From Litoditis marina (taxonomy: Eukaryota > Nematoda > Chromadorea > Rhabditida > Rhabditidae), in NCBI GenBank assembly GCA_964036275.1, contig OZ038434.1:29313925-29377924 (forward strand): a stretch of DNA of 64,000 nucleotides, written 5' to 3'. The notes beneath the pieces are model-generated. The model was given only the letters and a program-made list of their open reading frames with translations, was not told where the DNA came from and did not search any database. Shown here piece after piece: positions 11,889-26,000 of this stretch. How positions within the stretch are numbered: the first letter of the stretch is position 1; every line of letters begins with the position of its first letter. The position numbers were made by a program, and so were the translations under genes.

Positions 11889-13871
11889 ATTGGAGGGTCA
11901 GTTCGAAGTTGGATTCATTTATGATTTGTTCTTTTGAAAGCATGTTGTCCCGTGCGTTTGTAGTTCGGTCCCGATGCTTTCTGGTCATTTGGCGAGAATT
12001 AGAGCGTGCATTAAACTATAACCAAGATTTGGTCGCCCACACGGTGGTTCCCCAAATAACCCTTGTTTTCGTCCGGAGACCAAACATGACTGTTTTGTTT
12101 GTTGTTTATGTCTTGCGATAGTACCGGTCGCCGCCTCAGGATTATCGCTGTTTGCAGGTCATGATTACGGAAAACACCTTCACGAAGTGATATAACTACA
12201 TTTCTTCTGACTTATGACTCACGTGAAAACGTGTGAAACATAACACGTGTAGGAAAGCGTGTTGTGAACAGTTTCGCCTAATTCGTCATGTGGACTACTG
12301 CATTTATTTAGACTATGTTGTCTGAAATTTGGAAGTATTTTCTAGCGAAATGGTCATAAACTGTGATAGTTTGTTTGGATAAAGGCCAAAATAATGTCAA
12401 TAAAAGCGAAATTTAGCAGTGTATGTGTTGCCCATAACAATAACAAACGTTATACAAGTTTTCTGCGCTCAACATACCGAGATTCTGCCAGCTTATTTCT
12501 TTGAGCGTTTTACACAGCAGAAAATATTGTGTACCATAATGCACCCTTCCTTACTTATCGCGCTCCACGGCTAATTGAGTTCCTATGCGTCTCTGCGCCC
12601 TCTCTTTCTCTGGCCATTTCAGATCTTTTTCCTCATCCCCGAGGCGCGATCTACTTTTTATTATCTCGGGTTTTATTTATAGTTTTTGGTTGTAACTCGC
12701 ACTTAATAATCCTTTAAATAAGATTAGACAGTGTTTGAGAAGAAAAGCTAGTGCTCACGCGTGTGCCCTTTGTGTTAACGTGTCACCATCGCTTCTCACG
12801 TTCATCACGTGATTTTATGGTCATTTTATCCTATTCCTACTCGTCACTCGGTTCATTCACTGTGGAATGATTCCGGAATTTGGCAGTATTCAGCTGCTCG
12901 AGTATGTTTTTCGTAAAATTGCAAGTTTTCCTAAGTTATGAATCGGTTCAGGGAACAGTATGTTGCTCAGGGCTCAGGGTACTTAGTAGCTTCAAAAGAG
13001 AGAATAACGTTGTTATAACAAGAGAATACACACGCTATTGAGAGAAAAGTGGTACTAAAAAGTTGCAATGGTTTTGTTTGTATTACCAATACTCTGCCGC
13101 CTTGTGGGTAATTAGGCAAAAATGGGTCCTTGTCTCGAAACTTGGAAGACCATAGAGAATCATGAAATTTGTGCGGTAGTTGAACCCAAAAAGTTCATTT
13201 TGATAAATTGCCGGGCCTTACTGGTGTATGGTATCGACATTGAAGTGGTGTGCGCCTTCTATTGATCGGTCTCTGAGCAATCTTCAAACAGTGCCGGTCA
13301 ATTTACAATCGACAGACTAATTTAGGCTGTGGATCATAGTAGTTTTCTAGTTTTATCGAAGGCCGCGCCATTTTAACTGAGATCTCAACACATGGCTCAT
13401 AAATTTTTGTATGTATATTAATTCGTCCGGAATTTCGTCACTAATCACTCAACTTGATTGGAATGAAAAATGATTTAACGTATGATGTTTCTGTTGCTTC
13501 TCTGAGAAGTATCTAGACTAGTGAAATAGTGATAATGTATCACTCTGTTCGCTTTTCTTTTGAACCTTTCAGTTTGAACGTTTTAAGCTAGTTATGGTAT
13601 TCAGTCTAATTCTGATTTCCAAAATATCACTTCTCACATAATTTTTACCCCAGTCGATATATACACATGTTTTTCGTTTTCTTCTCTAACTAAATGCCCT
13701 AGTCTGAATATGAACCCGTTGTTTCTAGATGTCACATTTATTCTTTTCTACTACACTCTCTAGGTCTATAGGAGAATGCATGGGGTATTTTTTTTCTCTC
13801 ATTGCGTCCCGTGCTTTTCAATGTATAGTTTTCGTTACAGTCTCTAATATTGTATTGTAATATCATTTCCC

Positions 13872-13905
13872 CCATTTTCAGTGAAGAGATGTCCTATGTT
13901 GCAGG
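13872..13905 (+). repeat. Echo of the cul-3 acceptor and start codon
   Basis: ATTTTCAGTGAAGAGATGTCC followed by TATGTTGCAGGG closely resembles the real start region at 14018-14050 (TTTTGCAGTGAAGATATGTC). The copy's ATG opens only 17 codons before a stop. Confidence 0.6.
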
Positions 13906-14032
13906 GTCTCTGATGGTTTTCCCTTCTGGGAGATGGGGTTGATGTTTTTCCTCCACTCATCATTGATTATATCTAAAATGTCTGTAAAAATGTTTATATT
14001 TAATTAACTTTTATTTATTTTGCAGTGAAGAT

Positions 14033-17000
14033 ATGTCCCGTGCTTCGGGGCCGGGAGCCAGTGCTGCCGCTGGATCCCGAATGCGGATTCGCGCATTTCC
14101 GGTGAGTATTTATACTTTTCGAGTTTTATATCTGACATGTTTAAAAGCATATTCCAGTAAAGTTGTAGCCAGAGAAATAACCAGAGAAATTCGAAAAACG
14201 GGCACATTTTCACGATTAGGACAAAAAGGGAACCCGTTTTTACAATAGTTTTGGTTATTCGGACAACTTGACTGGGGTATGACTGTGGTAGAGTTTGATA
14301 ATAATTTATCTTTTACCTGGGACTGGGACACAAAAACTTGATGCTTGGCAAATAATGGATAAAGCATTTAAGCCTGACGTAAATTTTCACACCACTAAAG
14401 TTCGTTGATTTCACAAAAAGAACCCGTTTATTCATTAAAATAAGCTCAACCGCATGTTTTTGCATCAAGAATAGTCCAATTGTTTCTTGACATTCAGAAA
14501 AGGGGTCCATTTGTTGAATCATTTGACTATTGCCTACATCAGCAATATGTGGTTTCGAGAAAGAATCAGTTTTTTTCTCATTTTCAGTTAGGTCTGCGGT
14601 ATACTTGCTACAACTATGGGTGAACATCACAGTAGGTGAAAAAACTTCTCTCCCACAAGGTATTTAACTGATTTTCAGGCAAACATGGACGAAAAATACG
14701 TGACTCAAATCTGGGAACTGTTGAAGAAGGCCATTCAGGAAATTCAACGGAAAAACAATTCGGGACTCAGTTTCGAAGAACTGTACCGAAATGCCTACAC
14801 CATGGTGAGATTCCTTGAATTTTAATATCCTTCAACATTTCATTTTCAGTTTTTTGAAAACCTATTTTCAATGTTATTACGTAGTTACTTGCATTCAAAT
14901 TAAGAATGAAAAATGGTCCTGAATTGGCGTTTTATGAATATTTTGAGCGGTTCGGACAAGTTTCTTAGTACATTCCCGAAGATTGTATCTATTCAGGTGC
15001 TCCACAAACACGGCGAAAAGCTGTACACGGGACTGCGAGAAGTGGTCGAAGATCATCTCAGGACATCGGTTCGCTTTTCTCATTTTTCTTCCATTCATGG
15101 TCCGAAAAATTTGTGCCAGCGCGGATAATTTATGTGTTTTCTTTTCATAATGACAATTACGGGCGCTAGATCTTTGTTGGTGGAATTTGAGCTCGGGGGA
15201 GTTGATGTTCTCAAAACTCTTTTCAAAACATACTCGAGGCGCACCCTGGAAAAACCTCATTTCTTAGGTCAACAATGTGGCTAATATATTAGAAACGTTG
15301 ATATTCATAATAAACAAACGTAGGGCGACCGTGTCGGATGGTAGATGGTTCATTGAATCACCCGTTTTTCTTCAAATTCGAAATTTACATATAACTGCTC
15401 CAGTTTCAACAAATGTCACTTTTACTGGTGAAAAGCTCACTCCTGACCTCCGACCGAGTCTCGTGGCTTTCAACACATGAAACATGTGGTTTTCAATCAA
15501 TTAACAAACTAGCCTCACGTATGATCATAAGATTGGTTGCAGGTTCGAGAAGCCGTGGGAAATTCCATCAATGGCGGCAAATTTCTGGAGACACTGAACG
15601 ACTGTTGGACAGATCACACTACGGCTATGGTGGGTGGAGAATGTTCCATAAACGGACTGCCATTTCGTCGAAATCGGAAGAGTTGGCCTTTTTTTGACGA
15701 ATCAATCATGAACTTACTCTAGTAAAGTTGTCCGAATAGCCACAAAAACCCACAAAACGAGGAAATTGGTCTGTTTTCGATGCAAAATCGTGTAATTTTC
15801 ACGTGTTTGAAGCTAAAAACGTACTTCTTTTTGTAGAATAGTAGGACTTTACTGGAACTGGTGTATGATCATGAAACATCTTGTCTTCTTGTCTAGAATC
15901 TAGAATAGGCAGATTCACATGTCTCACCTTACTGTTTTGTGGTGAACATGAAATCAAAGCGGATACATCTATGGAGCGAGTTCTTTAACGTTTTTCGGCT
16001 GTTGTAGAAGACTGCGAAAAAGACATGTCGCATCGAACAATAGGACACTTTTGAATAAAGTCTGGATTGGAAATAATGTTGTTGCTAATGGGCACTTCAG
16101 TAATCAGCAAATCGGTTCGAAATGAAACCTGAACTCATTTGGATTGACTTACTACCATGTTCATACCTCTGATCAATTGGTATAGTTGTTTCATGTTTGC
16201 TCGTAAGCGGGTAACACCGCCAAGGGTCTTACATTTTTACTTTCCTGAAAATTAGTTTACCCCCCTCCCATCTCACGAGAGACCTTGGGGGTGTATGGCG
16301 GGTAACGAAATACAATGATTTTTAGCATGTTTGAGTAGATTCCAATGTGTGGTTGATTTTGTGATCTAATCTGATAGTTTTCAGGTGATGATCAGGGACA
16401 TTCTGATGTACATGGATCGAGTCTACGTTCAACAGAACAATGTCGATCCCGTATATCATCTGGGACTGAGCATATTCAGGTTGGTTACAGTTTTAATGAA
16501 TGCATTTATCATTAATAATTAGAATCATTATACGGAGACGTGTTACCTTGAATAGAATATATTTGTTCGCGATTCAAAAAGTGACTTCCACATAGTATGT
16601 GACACTCTAAATGGGTGATGTGCAAATGAAATTGCAGAAAGATCAGTAGACCTAATTTTCCTACATTTTCAGTCGGAGAAGTAAGAAGTAACACTTTTCC
16701 GTATCTTTCTTAACGCTGAACATGGAAATGCTATCTTTGATAGTTATCACCATACATTGACTTCATGTATTATGTTCCACAAGAATTGATTCGAAATCGG
16801 TGGTTTTATCTTGGTAACCAAACTACAAAACCTCAGGGGAAGTAACGTATTTACCAGTGAAAGCGACTATTATAGACACCTTTTTGATTCTAAGTCTATT
16901 GATGCGAATTGGGTACTTCAATGAATCATCTAACATTGCACCGCGTTTGGTTATCACAAATGAGTTGTTTTTCTTGCAGAGATGAGGTAGTCCGCCAGAA

Positions 17001-20000
17001 CAATGTGAGCGAGCATTTGAGAGCGACTCTTCTCAGTATGATCGCCGAGGAAAGGAGGGGAAACCCGGTCAATTGGTCGGTTTTGGAGAGTTGTAATTAT
17101 CTTAGATGAAAAGTCAAGGGACTATTAGCCCCTAAAATGGGAATTTCAGGTGATTTTGCAAACGCGGGCCCAAAACGGGCCGCGATTCCGATATCGACCT
17201 AGTTTTTTTCTTTGATTTTGATTGCAACTATGTTGCACTAATCTATGTGTTTTTCACACTTCTCGAGTATTATATACACAAGGGTTAGCAAGACAAACAT
17301 ATTCAATCCAGTATTTGAGACGAAAAATGTTACCCTAAACGCCCCTAGTAGGCTCTAATAGGGTATTTTCGGCTACGGAAATCGCGGGCCTAAAATCGGG
17401 ACAATTTGCGTATTTTTGATGCACACTCATGAAGTTTCATTTTAAGGGTTTGGATCGGGAAACTGATTCATTTTTGTACAATATTCACGTCTTTTGTTCC
17501 TTCATGAATTTGTTTCCGATGTCGATGTCCCGTGTTCATGATTTATGGCTGTATTAGTTTATTTCGTTCGAATGAAAGTATGTATTGCAGGATGGGTATC
17601 AAGAATGCGTGTCAGATGTTGGTTGCACTGGGAATCGAGTCGCGAAACGTCTATGAAGCTGACTTTGAGACGCCGTTTCTTCAGGTATCGTCGTTGAAAC
17701 CTTGCAAATCACATACTTACTCATTGCAAAAAAAACCACATGACACGCCCGTGGGGTGATAGTGACGATTTGCAAGCGGGAGGCGACTTTTTTCGGATTC
17801 TATATGCCGACTTTAAGATGCCATTTCTCCAGGTATTGTCCGGTTTGCTCCGACTGTTTCCAGTCATTTTTATACTTGTATAGTGGTATCGACAAGAGAT
17901 TGTGCAGGTCAACGAGACGCAGACTGTTTGAACCGCTGCGGCAGCATCGAAAATCGCAAATGTTTCTGAGTGGTCGTGGCTTCTGATGTTTTGAATCTCC
18001 TGCGATATTCAACGGCGAACCGCGTACGTGCAAAACATGAATAATGATCGTACAACATGCTGTTTATAGCGTTTATCGGTTTTCCCAAATTTAATTGTTG
18101 TTCAGGAGTCTGGCGAGTATTACCGTGTGGCCAGTCAGAAGTTTCTACACGAGAACAGCGCCAGTATTTACGTGAAAAAGGTGGGCAAACCTTCTATAAA
18201 ATTCGCTTAATTGGAACATTTTTTAGACGATTATTTATGTATTTCGAGTAATCATTAGTATGCTGCTAGGTTTTGACTTTCGATGAAGTTTCACAAATTT
18301 GTAGACTTTTCTGGATATATTTTCTAGTTGTCTATGTGTATGTGACTTTCATGTTAACACTGCTAGTTTCAAGTTGTTTAGTGGAAGTAGAAAGTTCCAC
18401 TATCAGTGTATCAGTTTCAGTTTTGCTGTTTTAATTCCAAAACGGACCTTCAGATGACAAACGTTATTGATTTTTTCTTGGGTGTGAATTTGATTTCGTT
18501 TCAGGTGGAGCAGTGTATTGACGATGAGTCGAGTCGCGCCAAGAAATATCTGGACATTGACACGGAGAGAAAGATTCTCGATGTTAGTTTTTCTCTCTAA
18601 ATCAAATCACGGCTGGGACAGTGTTGGTTTGGGCTTCTGTACCTCTTGGTAGATTTCGTGTTTTCGAATAGGTTCCAGTTGTGCCGAAAAAGTATCAGTA
18701 ATCGGTCTGCCCAACTAAAGTAAAATAAGAATCTCTCGGTTATCTAACCGTATTATGGCACCTATGAATGCATAGACATATGAATCAAAAACAGTTCATT
18801 CGCGGTTGCACACGTGACTTTTCCAATTGAAGATGATTGGATGTGTCACCCCACTCTGATAAACGGTATAACGGTCATCTTCTTTTCCCTTGCATTTCCA
18901 CATGTGGAGTGCCATATCTATCGAGACTTTAGCGAGAATAACGTGTGGAATGGCAAATAAATGTACTTCATTCTACTCCTGTAATATATAACGGTATACA
19001 TATTATGCTCACATTTCAGGTACTGGACGAGGTATTGATCACGCAGCACATGCAGACCATTGTCGATATGGAGAACAGCGGGGTGGTGGCCATGCTCGGC
19101 GACGATAAGGTGGGGAAATCGGAAAAGAATGCTCTGATTTAAAATAGCTGTATTTGTTGTGAATGTGAAATAATTTTCTGTTCTGTGAAATGTGGGGACT
19201 GGGGATGGTTTACTCATATCGGAGATGACCACATCTTGTACGCGTGCAACTTTTGAGTTCCAAGACGAGCCAAAAATATCCAAATCTATGAAGATCTTCG
19301 CATACCCGTTGTTTGGTAATGGGTGTTTTGTCTAAATTTAGCATTCGAAAATGTGTCACTTTTGCAGGACCCTAGCCATTTTATGGTTTCAATTCAACGT
19401 GGTACTGTTTAATTCTTAGCATCAGGCATCACTGAGGTCAGGGCAATATTATTTTTCTCTGCAAAATTGGTAGAACAACGTGGGTTCATTTAGGGCTGTG
19501 GAGTGGATTGAAGATTAAAGAAAGATTTGAAAAAAATCACGTTAGTATGACTGAGATTTTCGTTCATTCAATATGTTCCAGGTGGACGACCTTCGCAGAT
19601 TGTACAAATTGATGAAGCGGGTTCCCAATGGATTGAATGTGATGACAGTCGCCATGAGCGGGTGAGATATTTTCATATTATAGATTTTTCGTTTTTTAAT
19701 GAACAACTTCAAATTTGAAAAAAAACTAATTGAAAATATATGGAAGGGTGGGGCTTGGATGACCACCAGTAATGTTGACATTGTACACTCACGTCGAATG
19801 TAAACTTACTGTCATTACTGTGCCACATTTTTCGACTGAAAGGTAATTAAAAGTTGAAGGTTTCACACTTCACACACCAGTAAGGTTTCACTATTCTACG
19901 GAAAACAGTCCATTTACCGAATCGATTACGTCAAATTTCATGTCTTTTTATCGAAAATGTATTGCCGGGTTCAGCTGAAAGCCGCCTGTTTTCTAATTAG

Positions 20001-23000
20001 TCATGGCTATTTGGATAATGATACTAATGTATGATTTTAGTTTCTTATTAATATTTCATTTCTCTTCTTTTAGCCATCTGCGTGCCCTGGGCGAAGGAAT
20101 TGTAGCAGAGGACGGGGAACTCGTCAAGAATCCAGTCAATTTCGTTCAGGTACACATTGGATGCATATCGATTTTTCCCTGAAATGCTTGATATTTCAAA
20201 TGGGCATTTTAAATTGAAGGGTTGTCAATGTTCATTTCTGCAATTTTTCCTTCAATTTGTAGTTCAGTCATTAGCATTTGAAAATGTATTCGGCCGTTTT
20301 TATTACGGTCAGGGATGACCAAAATTTTGACCGGCCTGACAATCGGAACAACCCCCCCCCCTCCTCCTCAAAAATCGAAAGTCTATGTAAATAGTCAAAA
20401 ACAAGCTTTCTGAACCCAAAATATTCCAATTCAAAGTTCAAATTTATCAAAATCGTCCCGAATTTCCATTATTTTCTCGAATGTTGGGCCGAAAACGACC
20501 CCCCCCCCCCTGAAAAAGTGGTCCGTGTACCAACTTTGGTCATCCCTGATTACGGTGACATGCTCTCAGATACACATAGCGTATGGAATATTTTACATTT
20601 GGTCATAGCTTTGCAATATGAAAAATATATTTAAAAAAACTTATAAAATAAATGTGCCTTATGTCTCGTGTATTTTTCAGTCGCTGCTCGACCTGAAAGA
20701 CCGTTTCGATCATTTTCTCAACGACGCCTTCGCCAATGACAAATTGTTCAAGAACAAGATTCAGAATGACTTTGAGCATTTCTTCAACAAGGTTAGAGTT
20801 TTATCGGTTATGTTTGGTGCGAAGTTCGAAAAAAAAAAGAGATTAGGAAGAGAAATACGGGATGGTTGCAATCATATTAACCAGGGTTTCTAACTGTCAT
20901 TCAGTTATTTAAAGGTCTTGGATCTCACATCACTTCGCTCATGCTTCTTTGTGCGAATAATAATTCTTCAAATTTAGTTTTGGAAAAATACTCATATTTC
21001 AGTTTGCTCCTAGAAATTCTAGTCAAACACACGACTGGTTGCTGGTCTGGTCTGGGTTTCTTTTTGACGCTTACAACTTTTTGCCGGGTTCTAGTATTGA
21101 TTCCGTTATTTCCAGAACAAGAAGAGTCCCGAATTTCTGTCGCTTTACATGGATGACAAGTTGAGGAAAGGAATACGAGCGGTCAGTTGGTTGTATTTTT
21201 CTCTTTTTTTGTGGTTTTCTTTTCAAAAACAGAAGCCGAATTCAAAAATTCGAATACACCTTAGTACAGTGTGTCTGTTCTAGAGAAAGTTTTAGAGTGA
21301 AATCTCGTGATTTATGATGGAAAACAAGTTCAACTTGCTTCAGTTTTTCGCCATTTTTCGGCTAAAAGTGCTCGATTCTGGTTTCTTATTCTTATGAAAC
21401 AGGCGAATTATAGGAGAAAAATGTATGTTTTCAGTTGAACGACAGCGAATTGGAGTCACTTTTGGACAAATCGATGGTCCTGTTCAGATTCCTACAGGAG
21501 AAGGACGTCTTCGAGAGGTCAGCTGGCCTTTTTTAGTCATTCATATCCCAGTGAAGTTGATCATCGATCAGCTGGGAAAAATCGAAAACAGGCTACTCTT
21601 TCGGCGAAAAAGAAAATTTGCCTGTTTTTGAAAGAAAATCATTTATTTTCACACAAAATCTAAAAACTGAGTCTTTTTGTCGAATCTCGGACCTTTCTGG
21701 CGTATGTTCATATCATTTCCACTCTTTTTTTTCCGTCGGTGTGAAACAACGCATGTCTTGCATATTGGTTCAGTGAGTGGTATTACGCCAACGTATTGCC
21801 AGCAATGCTTTCGGATGGAATACGCCGACTTATAAATTATGATTCGGGAAGTGATAACTGATGTTGAATATATATTCTACTGATATTGGCTAAAAGGGAG
21901 CTTTCCTTCGATCAGAAGTTGCAGTTTTTGTTTTGTCTTCAGGTCGAAGAATTGGAAATGGAGTTTTTTCTCTCTTTTTTTTAAAATGTGATGCTTGCAG
22001 ATATTACAAGCAGCACCTGGCCAAACGTCTTTTGTTGGACAAAAGTATCTCGGACGATGCCGAAAAGGCCATGATCAGCAAACTGAAGGTGGGCAATTAA
22101 ATTAGTACAATAATTTGTTTTTGTATGTTTTTATAATAATTTGTTGATGTATTTTACCTTCTGTGATATTAGACCAGAGATGAGTAAGTAGACATGAAAG
22201 AACGTGCTCCAAAAGCGTTGGTGTCGCGTAATTTTGAGTGAGTGGGTGGTAACTTACTCGAAAATGTAGACAGAAAAATGATATTCTTCAATTCTCTATC
22301 TCCGTTATTGCTTTACTGCTTCACTCTGAATTCTAAAAACAACTGAAAACATGAAACCCATTATTCCTAGCAGAACCTCTTGTATTCATAACCGGTTACT
22401 GTAGATTATGTGACTTGGGTACTGTAACTTCACATTTCTCTGTGTTTTCAGATTTATATCATGCGGTTACTGTACATTATGTGGATACTGTAACTTTACA
22501 TTTCTCCGTGTTTCCAGACAGAATGCGGCTGTCAGTTCACTCAGAAGTTGGAGAGTATGTTCCGCGACAAGGAACTCTGGAATACGGTATCCAACGATTT
22601 CAAGGAGTACAAGGACGGGCTGGATGTGGCTGTGGTTAGTTGTAGTCTGGTCATGATTGAGGATACATGGGAATTTAGGAGTGAATGATCACATCTGACT
22701 GAGATGATGTGTGGTTGTTATAGTACGTATCATCTGATCTGTGATCTTTGATCTATTGTCAAGTGTGAAAGGGGAAACAGGGGATAGTGAGAGTGAGGAA
22801 TTGAAGTTGGATATTCGGCCCAGTAACAATAAACTAAACGTTTAGATTTCAAGACCGCTGACCGTTAACATGTTCTTAAACTATGTTATCTCACCATAAT
22901 GTGGTGTCAATGTATTTAGATTTATCAATACATACCAATTGTTCACCTAATTCATTGTAGGTGCGTGACCGTGACCCGGTGGACATTGCAGTTCGTGTGC

Positions 23001-26000
23001 TGACAGCCGGCATATGGCCCACCCAGACGCCCACCCAATGTGTACTGCCACTGGTCTGTTCCACCAGCTTCAAGGTGGGTCAACAAACTACGAAAAGGAG
23101 CCCGTTTTTCGTTTTCATTGTAGATTCATGAAAATCCATGACTTAGCATCAAAAAATGGGTGCTCATTTCTAGTTGTCGGTACACAGGGAATTCGTTTTT
23201 CTATGCGGACTCTGAAGTATGTCTATTTGCGTTGTGATCTTCGTTCAGAAGCCACTTCTTGAGAGTAAACATGTCGAATTTCGGAAATATCGTCAATTGT
23301 GTGTGAGTAGGTGACTGTCGGTGAACATGATATTATTATGCGGAAGCTCCAGGAACAGAGATAAAAATAATAGGCACATTCATCACTGACATAGTTTTTC
23401 CCGTTTTTAGACCTTCGAAGAGCACTACCTGCGCACAAGAGAGAGCAAGTGTATCCATATTTTCTTTCTTTTGGCCAAATTTGGGAAAATTTACTTATTT
23501 TGATCCAAATTCATACCTTTAAATAATTTAAGTAAAAAATAGTTTTTCCCGTTTTAAGACCTTCGAGGAGCACTATCTGCGCAAGTACAACGGGCGAAAG
23601 ATCACCCTGAACACGTCATTGGGGAATGCTGACGTGAAAGCCGTGTTCTACGGGGCACAGGCGAATGGGGAGGAGCTCAGTCAGCAGGTTGGCTGGATAT
23701 TTGGACAAATAACGGAATGACTGTCGTATTCTATTTCGTAAGAGCAACTACCCGGGTAGTTTAGCGCATAATTTAAAGAGCGTTTCACAGCTCAGAGACT
23801 TTGTTCACTTTCTACTTGCTAGTTAGTTTGCTTATGTGCGGAACTGGCGAATATGCACGAGGTTAGCTACTGCATTATCACTATTACTACAGCAAATTGT
23901 TTATTTTTTTTCTGAAAACGAAAGGCTATATTGGTTTTGCTAATAAGTTAGAAAAGTGTGCTGGAATTTCAATGTTGAAAGTTTGCTCAATACTTCTTAC
24001 AGGACTTTTTAAGTGAATACGGCTATGATTCTGCAAGTTATCTATTGCTGTTGATTTCAGGAAGAAGTGGGCACCTCTTCTTCAACTGCAATGGTTCCCG
24101 CAAGGAAAGAAGAGCACAAGATTCTCCAGACGAACACGCACCAGATGGTCATTCTGTTGAGGTTCAACACGAAGGGACGGATCACTTTCGATGAGATGCT
24201 CGTTGGTTTTAGTCATATTTTTCACGAAATGACTTTTTTTCTCAGGCCTATTACACAGGCAAACCGGTTGCCTTTACAGTAATCTTCATTTATTTTAAAG
24301 CGAATATTCAGGATCAAATTTGTAGCCGTGTCTCAACTTTGATAGAGTTGAACCAAAGATTGATGACTGTCATTTGTACAGTTTAGGGCGATAAGCGAGA
24401 GTTGTTGTAGTCGGATTTTACTTTGTAACATGTAGATAGAGACAATTGAGCGGAAATTATATTCATGAATATGATTATGACTTAAAAAATTAACTCGATT
24501 TCTAGGCCGAAACGCAAATCCCCGAGAAGGATCTGAAGCGAAATCTGCAGTCGTTGGCCATGGGAAAACCGTCTCAACGGGTTCTCTGTCGAAAGGGAAA
24601 GGGCAAGGAGATTGGTAAGTCTGAGTATACTTGAGCACAGAGGAATACCCCAGGAAAGATGAACCAGAAATAATCGATACTACTTAAAACTACTTTTTCA
24701 TCAAGAACCGAGAGAATTAGTCTTTTTTGGTACAAACTCATTTTCTCACATAACGATAACATTTTGGTAGAAACCCTGAAACGGACGATTCTTCGTCCAT
24801 TAGTCGGACCCTCCTGGCGAGGGGTTCTTTGTCGAAAGGTTCATATCTATGCGTATTGTCCAGACAGCTATAAAAATTGAAGAAAACGTTCTACACGTTT
24901 ACGGAACTCGTGGAAAGTTGCCTATTTTCGATTGGTTCTCATAGAGTTTACTATGTTCAAAGTTTCTATAAACCTGGCCGATCTTGAGAACTCGAAAGCT
25001 TTGTTGTATTTTTATCAATTTCTTGCGGATCTTACACAAAAGTTCTACTTGTTTTTTTTCCCAGATGGTCTGGACGAGTTTTGGGTGAATGACGCGTTCA
25101 CCTCCAAGTTGACTCGCATCAAGATTCAGATGGTCTCCTCGAAGGGAGAATCGGAACCCGAGAGAAAGGAGACCAGGAATAAGGTACTCTATTTAGAATA
25201 GAATAGAATAATATATCCAAAGATTGTTAATAAATATATGATACTGAAATATAGCGTAGAACGTAGAACTATACGGGAAGTCAGGTGAAGTAAGCTATAA
25301 GTCAGGAATCTGCCTCCAACTTTAAATGGCTTTTTCTGAACTATTTAGTTTGAACTGTACTAGAAGTCACGTGACGTGATGTATAGTTCAGGAGCAAGAT
25401 GTTGATTTTCTATTGCTTGTGAAGTACGGTTGTTAATCGTATTCAAAATGTAGAGTTTGGACGAACATCCTTCGGTTCATTGGGTGTTCAAAACAGCTCG
25501 AACTCCTTCTATCAACGTGGAAAGTTACGTATTGAACAACTCTATCTATCTATCTATCCTTGCATCTTGCATGTGTTGCAAATAAAATCATGAGAAATCA
25601 TGTTTTTATTTGTGGTTTGTAGTTTGGTCCCTCATTCGGTTGTTTTTAGGTGGACGAGGATCGAAAACACGAGGTGGAGGCCGCGATCGTTCGCATCATG
25701 AAATCTCGCAAGAAGTTGATGCACAACAATCTCATGTCCGAGGTACACTTTTCGATTTTTTATACTTGTTAAAGTGTGTACCGTAGTTCAGTATGGAACC
25801 ACGTCAAACGTGAATAGCGGAAGTGTGCTCGTTTGGTGATACATTTACAATTACAATGCTAGCGGGCTCTAGGCGTCTTGTCATGGATTGTACCATAATC
25901 AATGAGCATATTTGAGGTCCAACTTCATTTAGCATTGGCTGTTAATATTTACCGGTTGTTTACAGGTGTGACTATCTCTCAAAATGTAACTCATTTCACA

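Larger units (their letters stand above)
11045..14032. other. Intergenic region between the first gene and cul-3
   Basis: About 3 kb. It holds the nested MITE pair at 11178-11888, a degraded GTAGTTTGATC-type hairpin at 11955-12035, and a copy of the cul-3 start region at 13872-13905. Otherwise I see no gene or RNA feature. An ATAAA-containing stretch at about 11074 could belong to the upstream gene's 3' end. The cul-3 promoter probably lies here, but no motif stands out. Confidence 0.6.

Noticed and set aside
17110..17410. Possible MITE with GCGGGCCYAAAAYSGG copies
   Set aside because: The two copies (about 17160 and 17385) are direct, not inverted, and no borders can be defined. I left it as an unexplained duplication in a cul-3 intron.
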